Source: Ophiura sarsii (Eukaryota; Echinodermata; Ophiuroidea; Amphilepidida; Ophiuridae). From it: DNA of 64,000 nucleotides. Both the position numbers and the translations under genes were made by a program. Location: contig CM069449.1 of the NCBI GenBank assembly GCA_035610835.1, forward strand, positions 13,712,531-13,776,530, given 5' to 3'. The notes beneath the pieces were generated by a model, which searched no databases, was not told the DNA's origin, and was given only the letters and a program-made list of their open reading frames with translations. Of the stretch, positions 60,801 to 64,000 are shown piece after piece. Position 1 is the stretch's first letter. Each line of letters opens with the position of its first letter.

Positions 60801-62319
60801 TTATTCGCAGAATCGTTTCTGGTTAGTGCAATAAAAAGCACATGCTTATAAATCATGATTATAAAAACCATCCATCATATTCCATTACACTTCTGTAATT
60901 TCGGATTTTATCATAGGCCGAGATGGATTGCACTGCTATACATTGTGTCCAATTCGTTATACTAACTTGGCTATATATATAATATACCGTGCTCGGTTGA
61001 TTTTCACTAAAACACTCCTTTTTTAAAAATAAAAAAAAGATGTAAGCTATACACACGGAATTATAGTTTGTGAGTGATTAAAAGCCTTAATTGACGGGAT
61101 TTACTCCCATTCACTTGTTATTAACGGCAAATATCTATCGCTTAAATCAGTGGGGTTAATCGTGCAAGACTGCACTAAAATGTACATTAACAAGGCGCGT
61201 TGTCATCATCATGATTTCGTATAACTCCGATTCAAAGTAATAGATTTTTGGTTGGCTTTACTATATAATTAGCCAAACTTAATGAGTATAGCCATAGCCC
61301 AATCGTAAAAGGGTTATGGCATACGTTTTATAGTTATTTTTCCCAGCACAGAACTCATAGGCCTATTTTCGGTTTATTCACCTCAAACAGGTGGCTACCG
61401 TGGTTGTTTTTTACCTTGAATTTTAAATTTAAATAATCTGAAAGCTCAACATTTTCTTTAAATAGATTTCTGAAATAATCATGCATCCCGCATGCTACAT
61501 CAATCACACCCATCCATCCATAGATTCGTTTGGCTTTTTTTGACCCGTATCTGCTCAGTATTTGGCAATCTGACTGCACAAGTTTCAGCATAGATCCTTG
61601 TTTCAGTAACAACATGCACTTCTCTGAGCTGGGTCATTCGACGTATAATTTAATCACATTAAACGCTTAATCACCATGCTTGCAAGGAATTATTTTCGAT
61701 TTCAGACCCCTTTTTTCAGAAATAACAATATACATGTATGCTTAAATTTTACTGGCACACACTTTTGTATCATCCACCCACGGATGGGATTGTATTCACC
61801 ATCACACACATACACCCACCCCAACGCTTAAAGGTAGATGTTCCGATTTTCAACTTGAAGTTTTCTATTCTACATGAAAGGTCATCCTTAAAAAAGTCGT
61901 GTTCCAAAGTTTGAGTTGCATAGCTCTAATGGTTCTTATTTTAGACGCACAAGATGCTGTGAACTGTACCCATTGAGTAGTACACAAACTATATCGGTGG
62001 TTACCACCATTCGCGGTAATTCGACGTTATTTCATCGATTTCTCCGTAATTATACCGATTTAGGCCGTCAAATTTCAGTATGATGATGAGAAAAATACGA
62101 GCTTTCATATGATATGAAAATCTTCGTATGTTTGAAATAATTCTGTGTTACGAAAATGTGATCGGGTCATCTACCTTTAATTACACATTTTTGATTATTT
62201 GCCTCTTTTTTGTGTGTATTTTTATTCAGATTACGGCAACCCTGACGCCTACAGCTTCTTGGATCAGGACTTCGGTAAACTCTCCACACAGATTCTGCTG
62301 GCTTCGCGAGCATACAAAG
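6474..62319 (+). CDS. erg: ERG/FLI1-subfamily ETS transcription factor, central exons (partial gene)
   Basis: This is the central part of one large gene, read by joining 6474-6554, 11952-12017, 40447-40521, 52443-52511, 57311-57361 and 62230-62319. The joined frame is open throughout and encodes about 144 residues. It aligns in order with the human ERG linker between the PNT and ETS domains: TPLPHLTSDDVDKALQNSP, then AAFIFPNTSVYPEA, then RRSAWT, then PSPSTVPKTEDQRP, then DPYQILGPTSSRLANP. ERG proteins are nuclear DNA-binding factors acting on GGAA sites; in vertebrates they control endothelial, haematopoietic and skeletal genes, and in echinoderms a single erg gene acts in mesoderm. FLI1 lacks the LTSDDVDKALQ segment, so the gene is closer to ERG. 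PNT and ETS exons are outside the window. All junctions are phase 1. Optional extra exons are listed separately. Identity is strong; the exact isoform set is inferred. Confidence 0.93.
7460..7700 (-). mobile_element. TTAA-flanked MITE, family A (copy 1)
   Basis: Runs from TTAA-CACTTTCCACGCGGC to GCCGCGTGGAAAGTG-TTAA. The inside carries the family core (complements of GTCGTCTGCAGACG, CATTTTTTAAAC and ACTGAACCAATACTAGG). It is in reverse orientation relative to most copies. TTAA duplications are typical of piggyBac-like elements, though the termini are not the classic CCC form. Confidence 0.85.
8681..8924 (+). mobile_element. TTAA-flanked MITE, family A (copy 2)
   Basis: Starts TTAACACTTAG and ends CCACGTGGAAAGTGTTAA. 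The core ATCTCAAGAATTACTGAACC and GACATTTTTGAAAC are intact. The left terminal repeat has lost the CCACGCGGC block. Confidence 0.8.
9367..9426. repeat. Short inverted repeat, GGGGTAAGTGG arms
   Basis: GGGGAGAATGGGGTAAGTGG on the left pairs with CCACTTACCCCCATCTCCC on the right across a 17-base spacer. It is a stem-forming repeat of unknown origin. Confidence 0.55.
9450..9904. mobile_element. Foldback element rich in GATTGAAA/TTCAATC
   Basis: The left arm, GCATCTCTCTTAAATT followed by CGATTGAATATT, is the complement of the right arm ending AATTTAAGAGAGATAC. The inside has many ATTCAATC and GATTGA words in both orientations and no coding potential. Confidence 0.6.
11530..11622 (+). repeat. tRNA-like SINE remnant with B box
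   Basis: GGTTCGAATCC (11601-11611) is a perfect RNA polymerase III B-box/T-loop, followed by CGCTGTAGCCA. The expected acceptor stem and a clear A box are not found upstream, so this is not a working tRNA. A SINE head derived from a tRNA is the likeliest reading. Confidence 0.4.
11952..12017 (+). CDS. erg: ERG exon b: FPYPPSSHVD linker segment
   Basis: This 66-nt exon has acceptor tctcttttacag and donor aacag|gtaaga, both strong, and is phase 1 at both ends. Exon a contributes the first base of a glycine codon (G+GA). The frame then reads AFPYPPSSHVDTNNRMPRT. This aligns with human AAFIFPNTSVYPEATQRITTRP, which in vertebrates is also a separate small phase-compatible exon that can be spliced out. 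The role is a flexible regulatory linker rather than a folded domain. It is followed by a 28 kb intron. Confidence 0.88.
12100..12300. repeat. Degenerate tandem repeat around AAAACTACCGGATGT
   Basis: Words like AAAACTACCGGATGT followed by TAACT or GAACT recur at about 45-50 bp intervals (12173, 12217, 12262), between TCACCNTA-type segments. It looks like a decayed minisatellite just downstream of exon b. Confidence 0.5.
14387..14407. repeat. Dispersed palindrome TGCTATCT-N5-AGATAGCA (outlying copy)
   Basis: TGCTATCT then ACTGA then AGATAGCA in its near-perfect form. It is the same palindrome that clusters at 40.7-42.8 kb and recurs at 58350. Confidence 0.75.
15353..15601 (+). mobile_element. 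TTAA-flanked MITE, family A (copy 3)
   Basis: Begins TTAACGCTTTCCACGCGGC and ends CTGCCGCGTGGAAAGTGTTAA minus a base or two of divergence, 249 bp. The core ATCTCAAGAATTACTGAACC is intact. Confidence 0.85.
18330..18615. repeat. Minisatellite, CAGTTCAACTGATGGTTAAC unit
   Basis: At least ten imperfect copies of a 20-27 bp unit containing CAGTTCAACTGATGG and GGTTAACTA. The last copies (about 18545-18605) are almost identical and the first are diverged, so the 3' end expanded most recently. Confidence 0.75.
19790..20040 (+). mobile_element. TTAA-flanked MITE, family A (copy 4)
   Basis: Starts TTTAACACTTTCCATG and ends GCCGCGTGAAAAGTGTTAA. The core CTGTCGTCTGCAGACGAC is intact. The left repeat is partly eroded. 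Confidence 0.85.
20505..20792. mobile_element. Foldback element with nested AGAACC/GGTTCT repeats
   Basis: The left arm includes CTGCCAGTAGAACCCTTAAA and the right arm includes TTTAAGGGTTTTCCTGGCAG. Between them, ATGATACAGAACCA and TGGTTCTGTATCATG pair as an inner stem. It is related in word content, not closely in sequence, to 4383-4628. Non-coding. Confidence 0.7.
21275..21528 (+). mobile_element. TTAA-flanked MITE, family A (copy 5)
   Basis: The right end is intact (CTGCCGCGTGGAAAGTGTTAA region, TTAA at 21525-21528). The left end has decayed to TTATCACTTCCAGCGGC. The open frame through it (PNMVMKFNNVDIFETF) is an accident also seen in copy 6. Confidence 0.8.
22335..22372. repeat. Short hairpin, TGTGTGCCGAG arms
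   Basis: TGTGTGCCGAG pairs exactly with CTCGGCACACA over a 16-base loop. There is no evidence that it is a processed RNA. Confidence 0.45.
23037..23091. repeat. Short GGATAT-based tandem repeat
   Basis: GGATATCTACGGATATCTGC and following copies: four or five units of a 12-14 bp GGATATYTRCG motif ending in GGCGCGGATATT. A simple minisatellite. Confidence 0.65.
23582..23813 (+). mobile_element. TTAA-flanked MITE, family A (copy 6)
   Basis: Right end GCCGCGTGGAAAGTGTTAA with TTAA at 23810-23813. The left end is altered to ATTGTACTTTCCGCGCGGC. An antisense 159-residue open frame (23580-24059) overlaps it and is explained by the repeat plus chance. Confidence 0.8.
24414..24772. mobile_element. 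TTAA-flanked MITE, family B (copy 1)
   Basis: TTAA, then AGGTAGATGTTCCGATTTTC, about 350 bp, ending GATCGGGTCATCTACCT and TAA. It is nearly identical over its whole length to 61828-62180, differing by a handful of small deletions and single-base changes. The inverted ends are AGGTAGATG and CATCTACCT. Non-coding and apparently young. Confidence 0.88.
24820..24848. repeat. Homopolymer run of 29 G
   Basis: An unbroken G tract. Its length may be an assembly approximation, and G runs of this kind can form quadruplex structures. Confidence 0.9.
25019..25229. repeat. Inverted repeat, GGGAACAGTCATAACTCAAA arms
   Basis: The left arm (25019-25041) is the exact complement of the right arm (25207-25229) over 23 bases. 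The 165-bp middle is non-coding. It may be part of a larger decayed element that includes the G tract. Confidence 0.75.
25991..26090. other. Assembly gap, 100 N
   Basis: Exactly 100 N, the usual placeholder for a gap of unknown size. It falls within the 28 kb intron, so an exon or repeat could be missing. Confidence 0.98.
26309..26474. mobile_element. Small MITE, terminal repeats AATGGGCT (second copy)
   Basis: Left GAATTGGGCTGTTCCATTTG and CATACACCCCCTAATGG; right CCATTAGGGGGTGTATG and GGAATAGCCCATTT. Same family as 5482-5631. The protein-like frames here are read through the inverted repeat. Confidence 0.75.
28679..28936. mobile_element. Foldback MITE, CAGCCCTTTTATGGCAAAAG arms (copy 1)
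   Basis: The arms of about 65 bp are near-complementary: AGCCCTTTTATGGCA, then TGTATCTTATATGTA, then ATACTTCCTTTTAACATG on the left, mirrored on the right. The other copies are at 29619-29885 and 56122-56384. Confidence 0.85.
29032..29250. mobile_element. Foldback MITE, TAGTACTCTCTAAATGT ends (copy 1)
   Basis: Left TAGTACTCTCTAAATGT and right ACATTTAGAGAGTACTA are exact complements. The inside is made of GAGTGGAAA/TTTCCACTC repeats with GGTTGTCCTGCGTTTCACTC. The second copy lies beside exon e (57378-57635). Confidence 0.82.
29619..29885. mobile_element. Foldback MITE, CAGCCCTTTTATGGCAAAAG arms (copy 2)
   Basis: Same arms and inside as 28679-28936. CAAT occurs directly on both sides, a possible 4-bp target duplication, as also at 56122-56384. 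Confidence 0.85.
30223..30252. repeat. TTG trinucleotide repeat
   Basis: About nine TTG units. The antisense poly-glutamine frame is only the microsatellite read as CAA. Confidence 0.85.
30517..31112 (+). repeat. Degenerate tandem array with tRNA-like B box
   Basis: Four diverged units, at about 30517, 30672, 30876 and 31012. Each has a sequence like CCCGAGGTGCAATTCCTTCC, CACCCACCACAA, ACAATAGCGATATCAA and GGTGTCAACAT. Between units 2 and 3, GGTTCAAATCC (30803-30813) is a good pol III B box. It is likely a decayed SINE or satellite family. The open frames across it have no recognisable product. Confidence 0.55.
33001..34370 (-). repeat. Cluster of six half-palindromes CTACTGAAGATAGCA
   Basis: RTCTWCTGAAGATAGCA or a close variant occurs at 33001, 33138, 33765, 33998, 34112 and 34353, usually preceded by ATGTTC or TTATCTC. 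It is the AGATAGCA half of the palindrome at 40.7-42.8 kb, with the other half degenerate. The bases between the copies at 33001 and 33138 are similar to 33550-33660 in places, so an old tandem array is possible. Confidence 0.6.
33151..33536. mobile_element. Foldback element, GGTTTGCTTGTCC arms
   Basis: Left AAGGCCCCAAAAAATGG and TTTGCTTGTCC pair with GGACAAGCAAAC and CCTTTTGTTTTTGGGG on the right. The middle is AT-rich with homopolymer A runs. Similar in build to 37903-38220 and 63108-63392. Confidence 0.65.
35471..35545. repeat. Near-perfect long hairpin
   Basis: GGACAAAATCCCTCAAATA, ATACTTGTCTGTGCTTT, then a very short loop and AAAGCACAGACAAGTAT, TTTGAGGG. The stem is about 35 bp with one 2-base bulge. 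The adjacent ATTCAACTTATAAGTTGAAT (35450-35469) is a second, perfect palindrome. The loop is too short for a typical microRNA precursor. Confidence 0.7.
35818..35847 (+). CDS. erg: Possible ERG microexon (30 nt), DMRPLDAESN
   Basis: The sequence between acceptor tatcccctgcag and donor aatg|gtgaga is 30 nt, phase 1 at both ends and open in the ERG frame. It would insert DMRPLDAESN between exon b (ending MPRT) and exon c (starting EPS). Human ERG reads TTRPDLPYEPP at this place, so an acidic, proline-containing segment fits loosely. No sequence match is strong enough to prove it, and a 30-base open block flanked by AG and GT can occur by chance in a 28 kb intron. Confidence 0.35.
37903..38220. 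mobile_element. Foldback element with poly-A/T and AAAAATTGG runs (copy 1)
   Basis: Left AGGCCAAAAAAAAAAGAAGG and TTTGTCTCAGATGAC pair with GTCATCTGAGACAAA and CCTTTTTTTTTTTTGGCCT on the right. The inside carries a low-complexity AAAAAATTGG array (38048-38150). A related element is at 63108-63392. Confidence 0.75.
38840..39757 (+). promoter_or_regulatory. Candidate internal promoter and 5' leader
   Basis: This stretch is richer in CpG than its surroundings (38.8-39.1 kb). It has an inverted CCAAT box, ATTGG at 39035-39039, and a direct CCAAT at 39099-39103. TATA-like words follow at about 39162-39176 and 39252-39260. It is followed by a short in-frame ATG exon and, 640 bp further, by exon c. 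The best reading is an alternative promoter for a shorter ERG protein. Promoter-like composition alone is weak evidence. Confidence 0.3.
39758..39806 (+). CDS. erg: Candidate alternative first coding exon, MSVAAAYSNHSAMFLT
   Basis: The ATG at 39758 opens a frame reading MSVAAAYSNHSAMFLT plus one base, ending at donor accg|gtaggt (39807). The leftover single base makes it phase 1, exactly what exon c (40447) needs, so splicing gives MFLT followed by EPSCAETL. The open frame continues upstream to about 39578 but has no other ATG. The product would lack the PNT domain and keep the ETS domain, in the manner of the PNT-less relative FEV. The donor is moderate (G at +4) and a match of phase by chance has odds of about one in three. 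Confidence 0.3.
40151..40174 (+). repeat. (GGAA)6 microsatellite
   Basis: Six GGAA units directly after CC, giving a CCGGAAGG start that fits the ETS core. It is 273 bp before exon c and 350 bp after the candidate alternative first exon. GGAA arrays bind ERG/FLI1-type ETS domains in human cells. Confidence 0.85.
40447..40521 (+). CDS. erg: ERG exon c: RTNSWASTVPVSSK linker segment
   Basis: This 75-nt exon has acceptor tattcctgtag and donor aaaag|gtcagt, phase 1 at both ends. With one base from the preceding exon it starts with glutamate (G+AG) and ends RTNSWASTVPVSSK. The middle aligns with human ERG EPPRRSAWTGHGHPTPQSK: the tryptophan, its neighbouring serine and the closing SK are kept. 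The 5' half (PSCAETLVRG) is lineage-specific. This is a disordered linker rich in serine and threonine. Whether exon b splices straight here or through the 30-nt candidate at 35818 cannot be told from sequence. Confidence 0.82.
40716..42805. repeat. Cluster of palindromes TGCTATCT-N5-AGATAGCA
   Basis: Copies start at 40716, 41100, 41263, 41454, 41621, 41866 (decayed) and 42785. Centres are TCAGT, ACAGT or ACGGT. Each intact copy has two inverted AGATAG words, which fit the WGATAR site of GATA factors. Spacing is irregular (160-920 bp) and the bases in between share only short words, so this is a dispersed motif rather than a clean tandem array. Confidence 0.75.
42351..42486. mobile_element. 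TA-rich foldback MITE
   Basis: GCATTATACTTTGATCAAGA then TTTATG at the left pairs with CATAAATCTTAATCAAAG and TATAATAC at the right. The core is (TA)n with GATGATTTATGATATA repeats. Confidence 0.7.
44540..44776. mobile_element. Foldback element with AACGTTGGGTAA repeats
   Basis: Both arms carry AACGTTGGG, then GTTGGGTAAACTATGAACAA on the left and the complement TTGTTCATAGTTGAACCAAC on the right. The centre has several TTACCCAACNGTTGGGTAA palindromes. Non-coding. Confidence 0.72.
47868..48099 (-). mobile_element. TTAA-flanked MITE, family A (copy 7)
   Basis: TTAACACTTCCCACGCGGC at the left and GCCGCATGGAAAGTGTTAG at the right. Reverse orientation, like copy 1; the final TTAA has mutated to TTAG. 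Confidence 0.83.
50562..50819 (+). mobile_element. TTAA-flanked MITE, family A (copy 8)
   Basis: Begins TTAACACTTTCCACGCGGC, the best preserved left end, and ends GCCGCGTGGAAATTGTTAT with one mutated base in the target site. Core intact. Confidence 0.85.
51708..51733. repeat. Short perfect hairpin flanked by ATTCAAC
   Basis: CAGGGACTTTCT and AGAAAGTCCCTG pair around AC. ATTCAAC sits directly on both sides, as if duplicated on insertion. Confidence 0.55.
52443..52511 (+). CDS. erg: ERG exon d: TSPSVPNKSGVETSP linker segment
   Basis: A 69-nt exon after a strong polypyrimidine acceptor (ctctctttcttctatag) with donor ccag|gttcgt, phase 1 at both ends. The frame reads TSPSVPNKSGVETSPHLRP and runs into DPYQ of the next exon. 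This matches human QPSPSTVPKTEDQRPQLDPYQ. It carries two SP sites, so it is a candidate for proline-directed kinase control. The donor is weaker than the others (C at +5 from the consensus position range), which may favour variable use of this exon. Confidence 0.88.
53388..53620 (+). mobile_element. TTAA-flanked MITE, family A (copy 9)
   Basis: TTAATGATTTCCACACGGC at left, GCCGCGTGGAAAGTATTAA at right. The segment holding GTCGTCTGCAGACG is deleted, making this copy shorter inside. Confidence 0.8.
53745..54848. mobile_element. TTAA-flanked element, 1.1 kb, GGGMAGTGTCAACCC ends
   Basis: TTAAGGGCAGTGTCAACCC at the left is the inverse of GGGTTGACACTTCCCTTAA at the right, with one mismatch. TTAA flanks both ends, as in piggyBac-like elements. 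The inside has a CpG-rich block (53990-54080) and no transposase-sized frame, so it is non-autonomous. Confidence 0.75.
56122..56384. mobile_element. Foldback MITE, CAGCCCTTTTATGGCAAAAG arms (copy 3)
   Basis: The same family as 28679 and 29619, inserted in the opposite orientation. CAAT is present on both sides. Confidence 0.85.
57311..57361 (+). CDS. erg: ERG exon e: DPYQVFGPSSRTLANPS, pre-ETS segment
   Basis: A 51-nt exon with acceptor tctctgctacag and strong donor atcag|gtaaga, phase 1 at both ends. With G from exon d it begins DPYQVFGPSSRTLANPS, matching DPYQILGPTSSRLANPG of vertebrate ERG and FLI1, the signature directly before the ETS domain. It has one codon more than the vertebrate 48-nt counterpart. 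In vertebrate ERG, sequence around here takes part in autoinhibition of DNA binding. If spliced straight to an ETS exon it would continue as SGQIQLWQ or similar. A foldback MITE begins 16 bp into the following intron. Confidence 0.95.
57378..57635. mobile_element. Foldback MITE with GAGTGGAAA repeats (copy 2), beside exon e
   Basis: Shares AAACGCAGGACAACCCGTTT, GAGTGGAAA and ACATTTAGAGAG with 29032-29250. Its left end is eroded or truncated right at the exon e donor, leaving 16 bp of intron in front of it. Confidence 0.78.
58350..58370. repeat. Dispersed palindrome (outlying copy)
   Basis: TGCTATC-AGCAGT-AGATAGCA, followed at once by GTTGATAGCAG, a third half-site. Same motif as 40716-42805. 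Confidence 0.7.
60057..60330. repeat. TTTA/TTTG tetranucleotide microsatellite
   Basis: About 270 bp of (ATTT)n interrupted by GTTT and ATTTATT variants. The two repetitive frames (FIYLFI and so on) are not genes. Confidence 0.93.
61828..62180. mobile_element. TTAA-flanked MITE, family B (copy 2), beside exon f
   Basis: TTAA-AGGTAGATG at 61828 and CATCTACCT-TTAA ending at 62180, a full target duplication on both sides. Almost identical to 24414-24772. It ends 49 bp before exon f, so the branch point and polypyrimidine tract of that exon lie in the 49 bp between, or partly within the element. Confidence 0.92.
62230..62319 (+). CDS. erg: ERG exon f: 90-nt insert before the ETS domain, YGNPDAYSFLDQDFGK
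   Basis: A 90-nt block with a strong acceptor (tgtgtgtatttttattcag) and strong donor (acaaag|gtaaga), phase 1 at both ends. Joined to exon e it reads ANPS, then D, YGNPDAYSFLDQDFGK and LSTQILLASRAYK, with no stop. It resembles no other part of ERG that I know. Vertebrate ERG and FLI1, and fly Ets65A as I recall it, go straight from LANPG or similar to SGQIQLWQ. So it is a lineage-specific insert or cassette exon, or an exon of an isoform that ends without the ETS domain. It has more G+C than the flanks and an acidic, aromatic start that could be an activation or protein-binding patch. Exon status is likely; function unknown. Confidence 0.75.
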
Positions 62320-62512
62320 GTAAGATAGGATTTAACTTGATATTTCCCGCCAAATTGTGTCCTTACTTGGTATCATGTAATTTCTTAATAGTCTGCACTT
62401 GCTTTTGAGACACTTAATCAGAGCCCAGATAAAAAAAATAATGATCGTTAAATCCGCCATAAACTTAGAAAATACTCTGCGTTCGTTTGCAATCATTAAC
62501 CTTATAATACAG

Positions 62513-62652
62513 CTTCACCTTCCCACAATCCTCGGGCACACCCAAACCGGAAATGCGTGGAAATCGGATCGGTGATGGCGTCTTCGGCTGTTAACATGTT
62601 CAGATCGGTAGCGGGAACCAATAAAATCAATGAATACACCACAATAAACTAG
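62513..62652 (+). CDS. Possible alternative terminal exon with stop
   Basis: After aatacag at 62512 the phase-1 frame used by all ERG exons is open for about 45 codons (SPSHNPRAHPNRKCVEIGSV near the start) and ends at TAG 62650-62652. ATTAAA at 63051 could serve as a polyadenylation signal. Joined to exon e or f it would give an ERG protein without an ETS domain, as some human ERG isoforms lack it. The acceptor has a poor pyrimidine tract, and an open run of this length is not rare by chance. Confidence 0.2.
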
Positions 62653-63107
62653 GACGATGACTTTGGCAGTGAAATATCAGACAACATTTTAAAGATCTTT
62701 TTCTTTATAATAACGGTGTTGTTATGCTCTATCCATTCATTACGCTACGATAAGATATACAACTGTAATACATTAGTTTATTTGTCTTCCAACACCCGCT
62801 CCTAAATTTCTCCACATTTGTAGCGCTTAAACTATTTAAAATTCCACATGTGTTTATTTTTATTTACTCAGCTTATTTCATTATTCTGATGATTTCTATA
62901 TTATTTTTATAAAATTAGTGTTGCTTGGACCTCAACACTTGTTAACCAGTTGTTAACACCGAACACCGAATCACTTGCTCCTTTCCCCTTTCATAAGTAT
63001 ATAGTTTTGTGATCTGTTTTGCTATATTATATTATCAGTATTTGGCATTCATTAAAAAAATCCTCCCTATACAGTAGTACGCTCGGTGTGTGTATAAAGG
63101 ACGTTTA

Positions 63108-63392
63108 AGGCCAAACAAAGAAGAAGGTCTGTCTCAGAAACAGTTGGCAAAAAAGCTAAGTGCTGTGCGATTTTTTTAATTTTTTTTAGAAAAAAGGCTA
63201 TCAGGTATGCGATTTTTGTTTTGTTGCTAATCCAAGCTTACATGGGCCTTTTTTTAAACATTTTGTAAAAATCAAATTTAAAAAAAAATGTTTTTAGGCC
63301 TCGCGGCGCGTGTAGACCTATACGCGTCGTAGCTCATTTCACATACCAATGCGGGCGGGCTTCTGAGACAGGCGATCTTCTTTGTTTGGCCT
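63108..63392. mobile_element. Foldback element, AGGCCAAACAAAG arms (copy 2)
   Basis: Left AGGCCAAACAAAGAAGAAGG and TCTGTCTCAGAA pair with TTCTGAGACAGGCGATC and TTCTTTGTTTGGCCT at the right. Same build as 37903-38220: AAGGCC ends, a CTCAGA block and an A/T-rich inside. Confidence 0.75.
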
Positions 63393-64000
63393 ATAAACAA
63401 CTTATTCTTTATATTTGGCCTCACAACAACTCATCCCATGTTATAAAGTCAGGCTCCTCTATATAACACCCCATCTCAATTCCCCTCCTCTCTCAATCAG
63501 TTTATTTTTTTTCTTCTCTCAGAGCTTCTTATAGCTCTCCCTCTCTCCTTTGGTGAACAACCCCATCCTATAGATTTCTTTTCACTTCAGCTCATTTCTG
63601 AGTGAAATTAAATTCATAGCTCCTCATAGAATGTGCAGATTCGGGGACAATTGTCTGTAGTATTAGCAGTTATTGAGCATTTTTTTCTTCCTCTCGAGTC
63701 CTTCTCACTCAATGTGTATTTTATTGAGGTCTTGAATCGCTTTTCGGATTTATTTCACGGGTTAGATGCATAAAGTAGTGAGTCATGTTTTTGTATATGT
63801 GAGCTGTAAGCGTCGCGTTGATTTGCCCGTCGTCGTCGCCGCCACTGCGCGGATTTTATCACTAGAGGCGTATTAAGCCATCAAACTCTTCACAACGGCA
63901 CTACCGTGCCTACCCCTCCACTTCTTACGACTCGTGTTTCGGACTAAGAGTGCGGTTGACTAGCTATAAGAGAAGGGCTGCTTTTGCCGGGCGTGTTTTA

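Larger units (their letters stand above)
57362..62229 (+). other. Intron between exons e and f
   Basis: A 4.9 kb intron with a foldback MITE at its 5' edge (57378-57635), one palindrome (58350), a TTTA microsatellite (60057-60330) and a young TTAA MITE near its 3' edge (61828-62180). Otherwise AT-rich and plain. Confidence 0.7.
62320..64000 (+). other. Intron 3' of exon f (to the window end)
   Basis: No ETS-domain exon is seen. A possible terminal exon (62513-62652) and a foldback element (63108-63392) are the only features noted. The segment 63450-63580 is CT-rich. Confidence 0.6.

Noticed and set aside
63509..63538. 30-nt phase-1 exon after a strong-looking acceptor in the CT-rich segment
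   Set aside because: The donor (gtgaac) is poor, and the block is part of a CT-rich low-complexity stretch.
62320..64000. ETS-domain exon (QIQLWQFLLELL type)
   Set aside because: No such sequence is visible on either strand in the remaining bases; it must lie after the window.

Overview
The window is eukaryotic: AT-rich, with small exons separated by kilobase-scale introns, many short inverted-repeat transposons, microsatellites and one 100-N assembly gap (25991-26090). No bacterial, phage or CRISPR features are present. The one gene I recognise is an ETS transcription factor of the ERG/FLI1 subfamily on the + strand. Six small exons (6474-6554, 11952-12017, 40447-40521, 52443-52511, 57311-57361, 62230-62319) join in one continuous frame. 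They encode the linker between the N-terminal PNT (Pointed/SAM) domain and the C-terminal ETS DNA-binding domain. The match to vertebrate ERG is clear at LTSDDVDKALQ (exon a) and DPYQVFGPSSRTLANP (exon e). The PNT exons must lie before base 1 and the ETS exons after base 64000, because neither is visible here. The organism is probably a marine invertebrate deuterostome, most likely an ambulacrarian (echinoderm or hemichordate). I infer this from the single ERG-like gene organisation, the intron sizes and the general sequence texture; it is not proven. || Layout: 1-6473 is upstream intron with short repeats, a diverged duplication and a hAT-type MITE. 6474-12017 holds exons a and b. 12018-40446 is a 28 kb intron carrying most of the mobile elements, the gap, a possible 30-nt microexon (35818-35847), and near 39.0-39.8 kb a candidate internal promoter and alternative first exon. 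40447-52511 holds exons c and d, with a series of dispersed short palindromes at 40.7-42.8 kb. 52512-62319 holds exons e and f. 62320-64000 is intron, with a possible alternative terminal exon at 62513-62652. || Every recognised exon is a multiple of three and phase 1 at both ends, so any could be skipped without a frameshift. Exon f (90 nt) falls between the conserved DPYQ segment and the ETS domain, where the vertebrate ERG and FLI1 proteins I know have no such insert. || The introns contain at least nine copies of one TTAA-flanked MITE, two nearly identical copies of a second TTAA-flanked MITE (one 49 bp from exon f), a 1.1 kb TTAA-flanked element, and several foldback families (one 16 bp from exon e's donor). 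A recurring palindrome, TGCTATCT-N5-AGATAGCA, has two inverted GATA-factor core sites in each copy.
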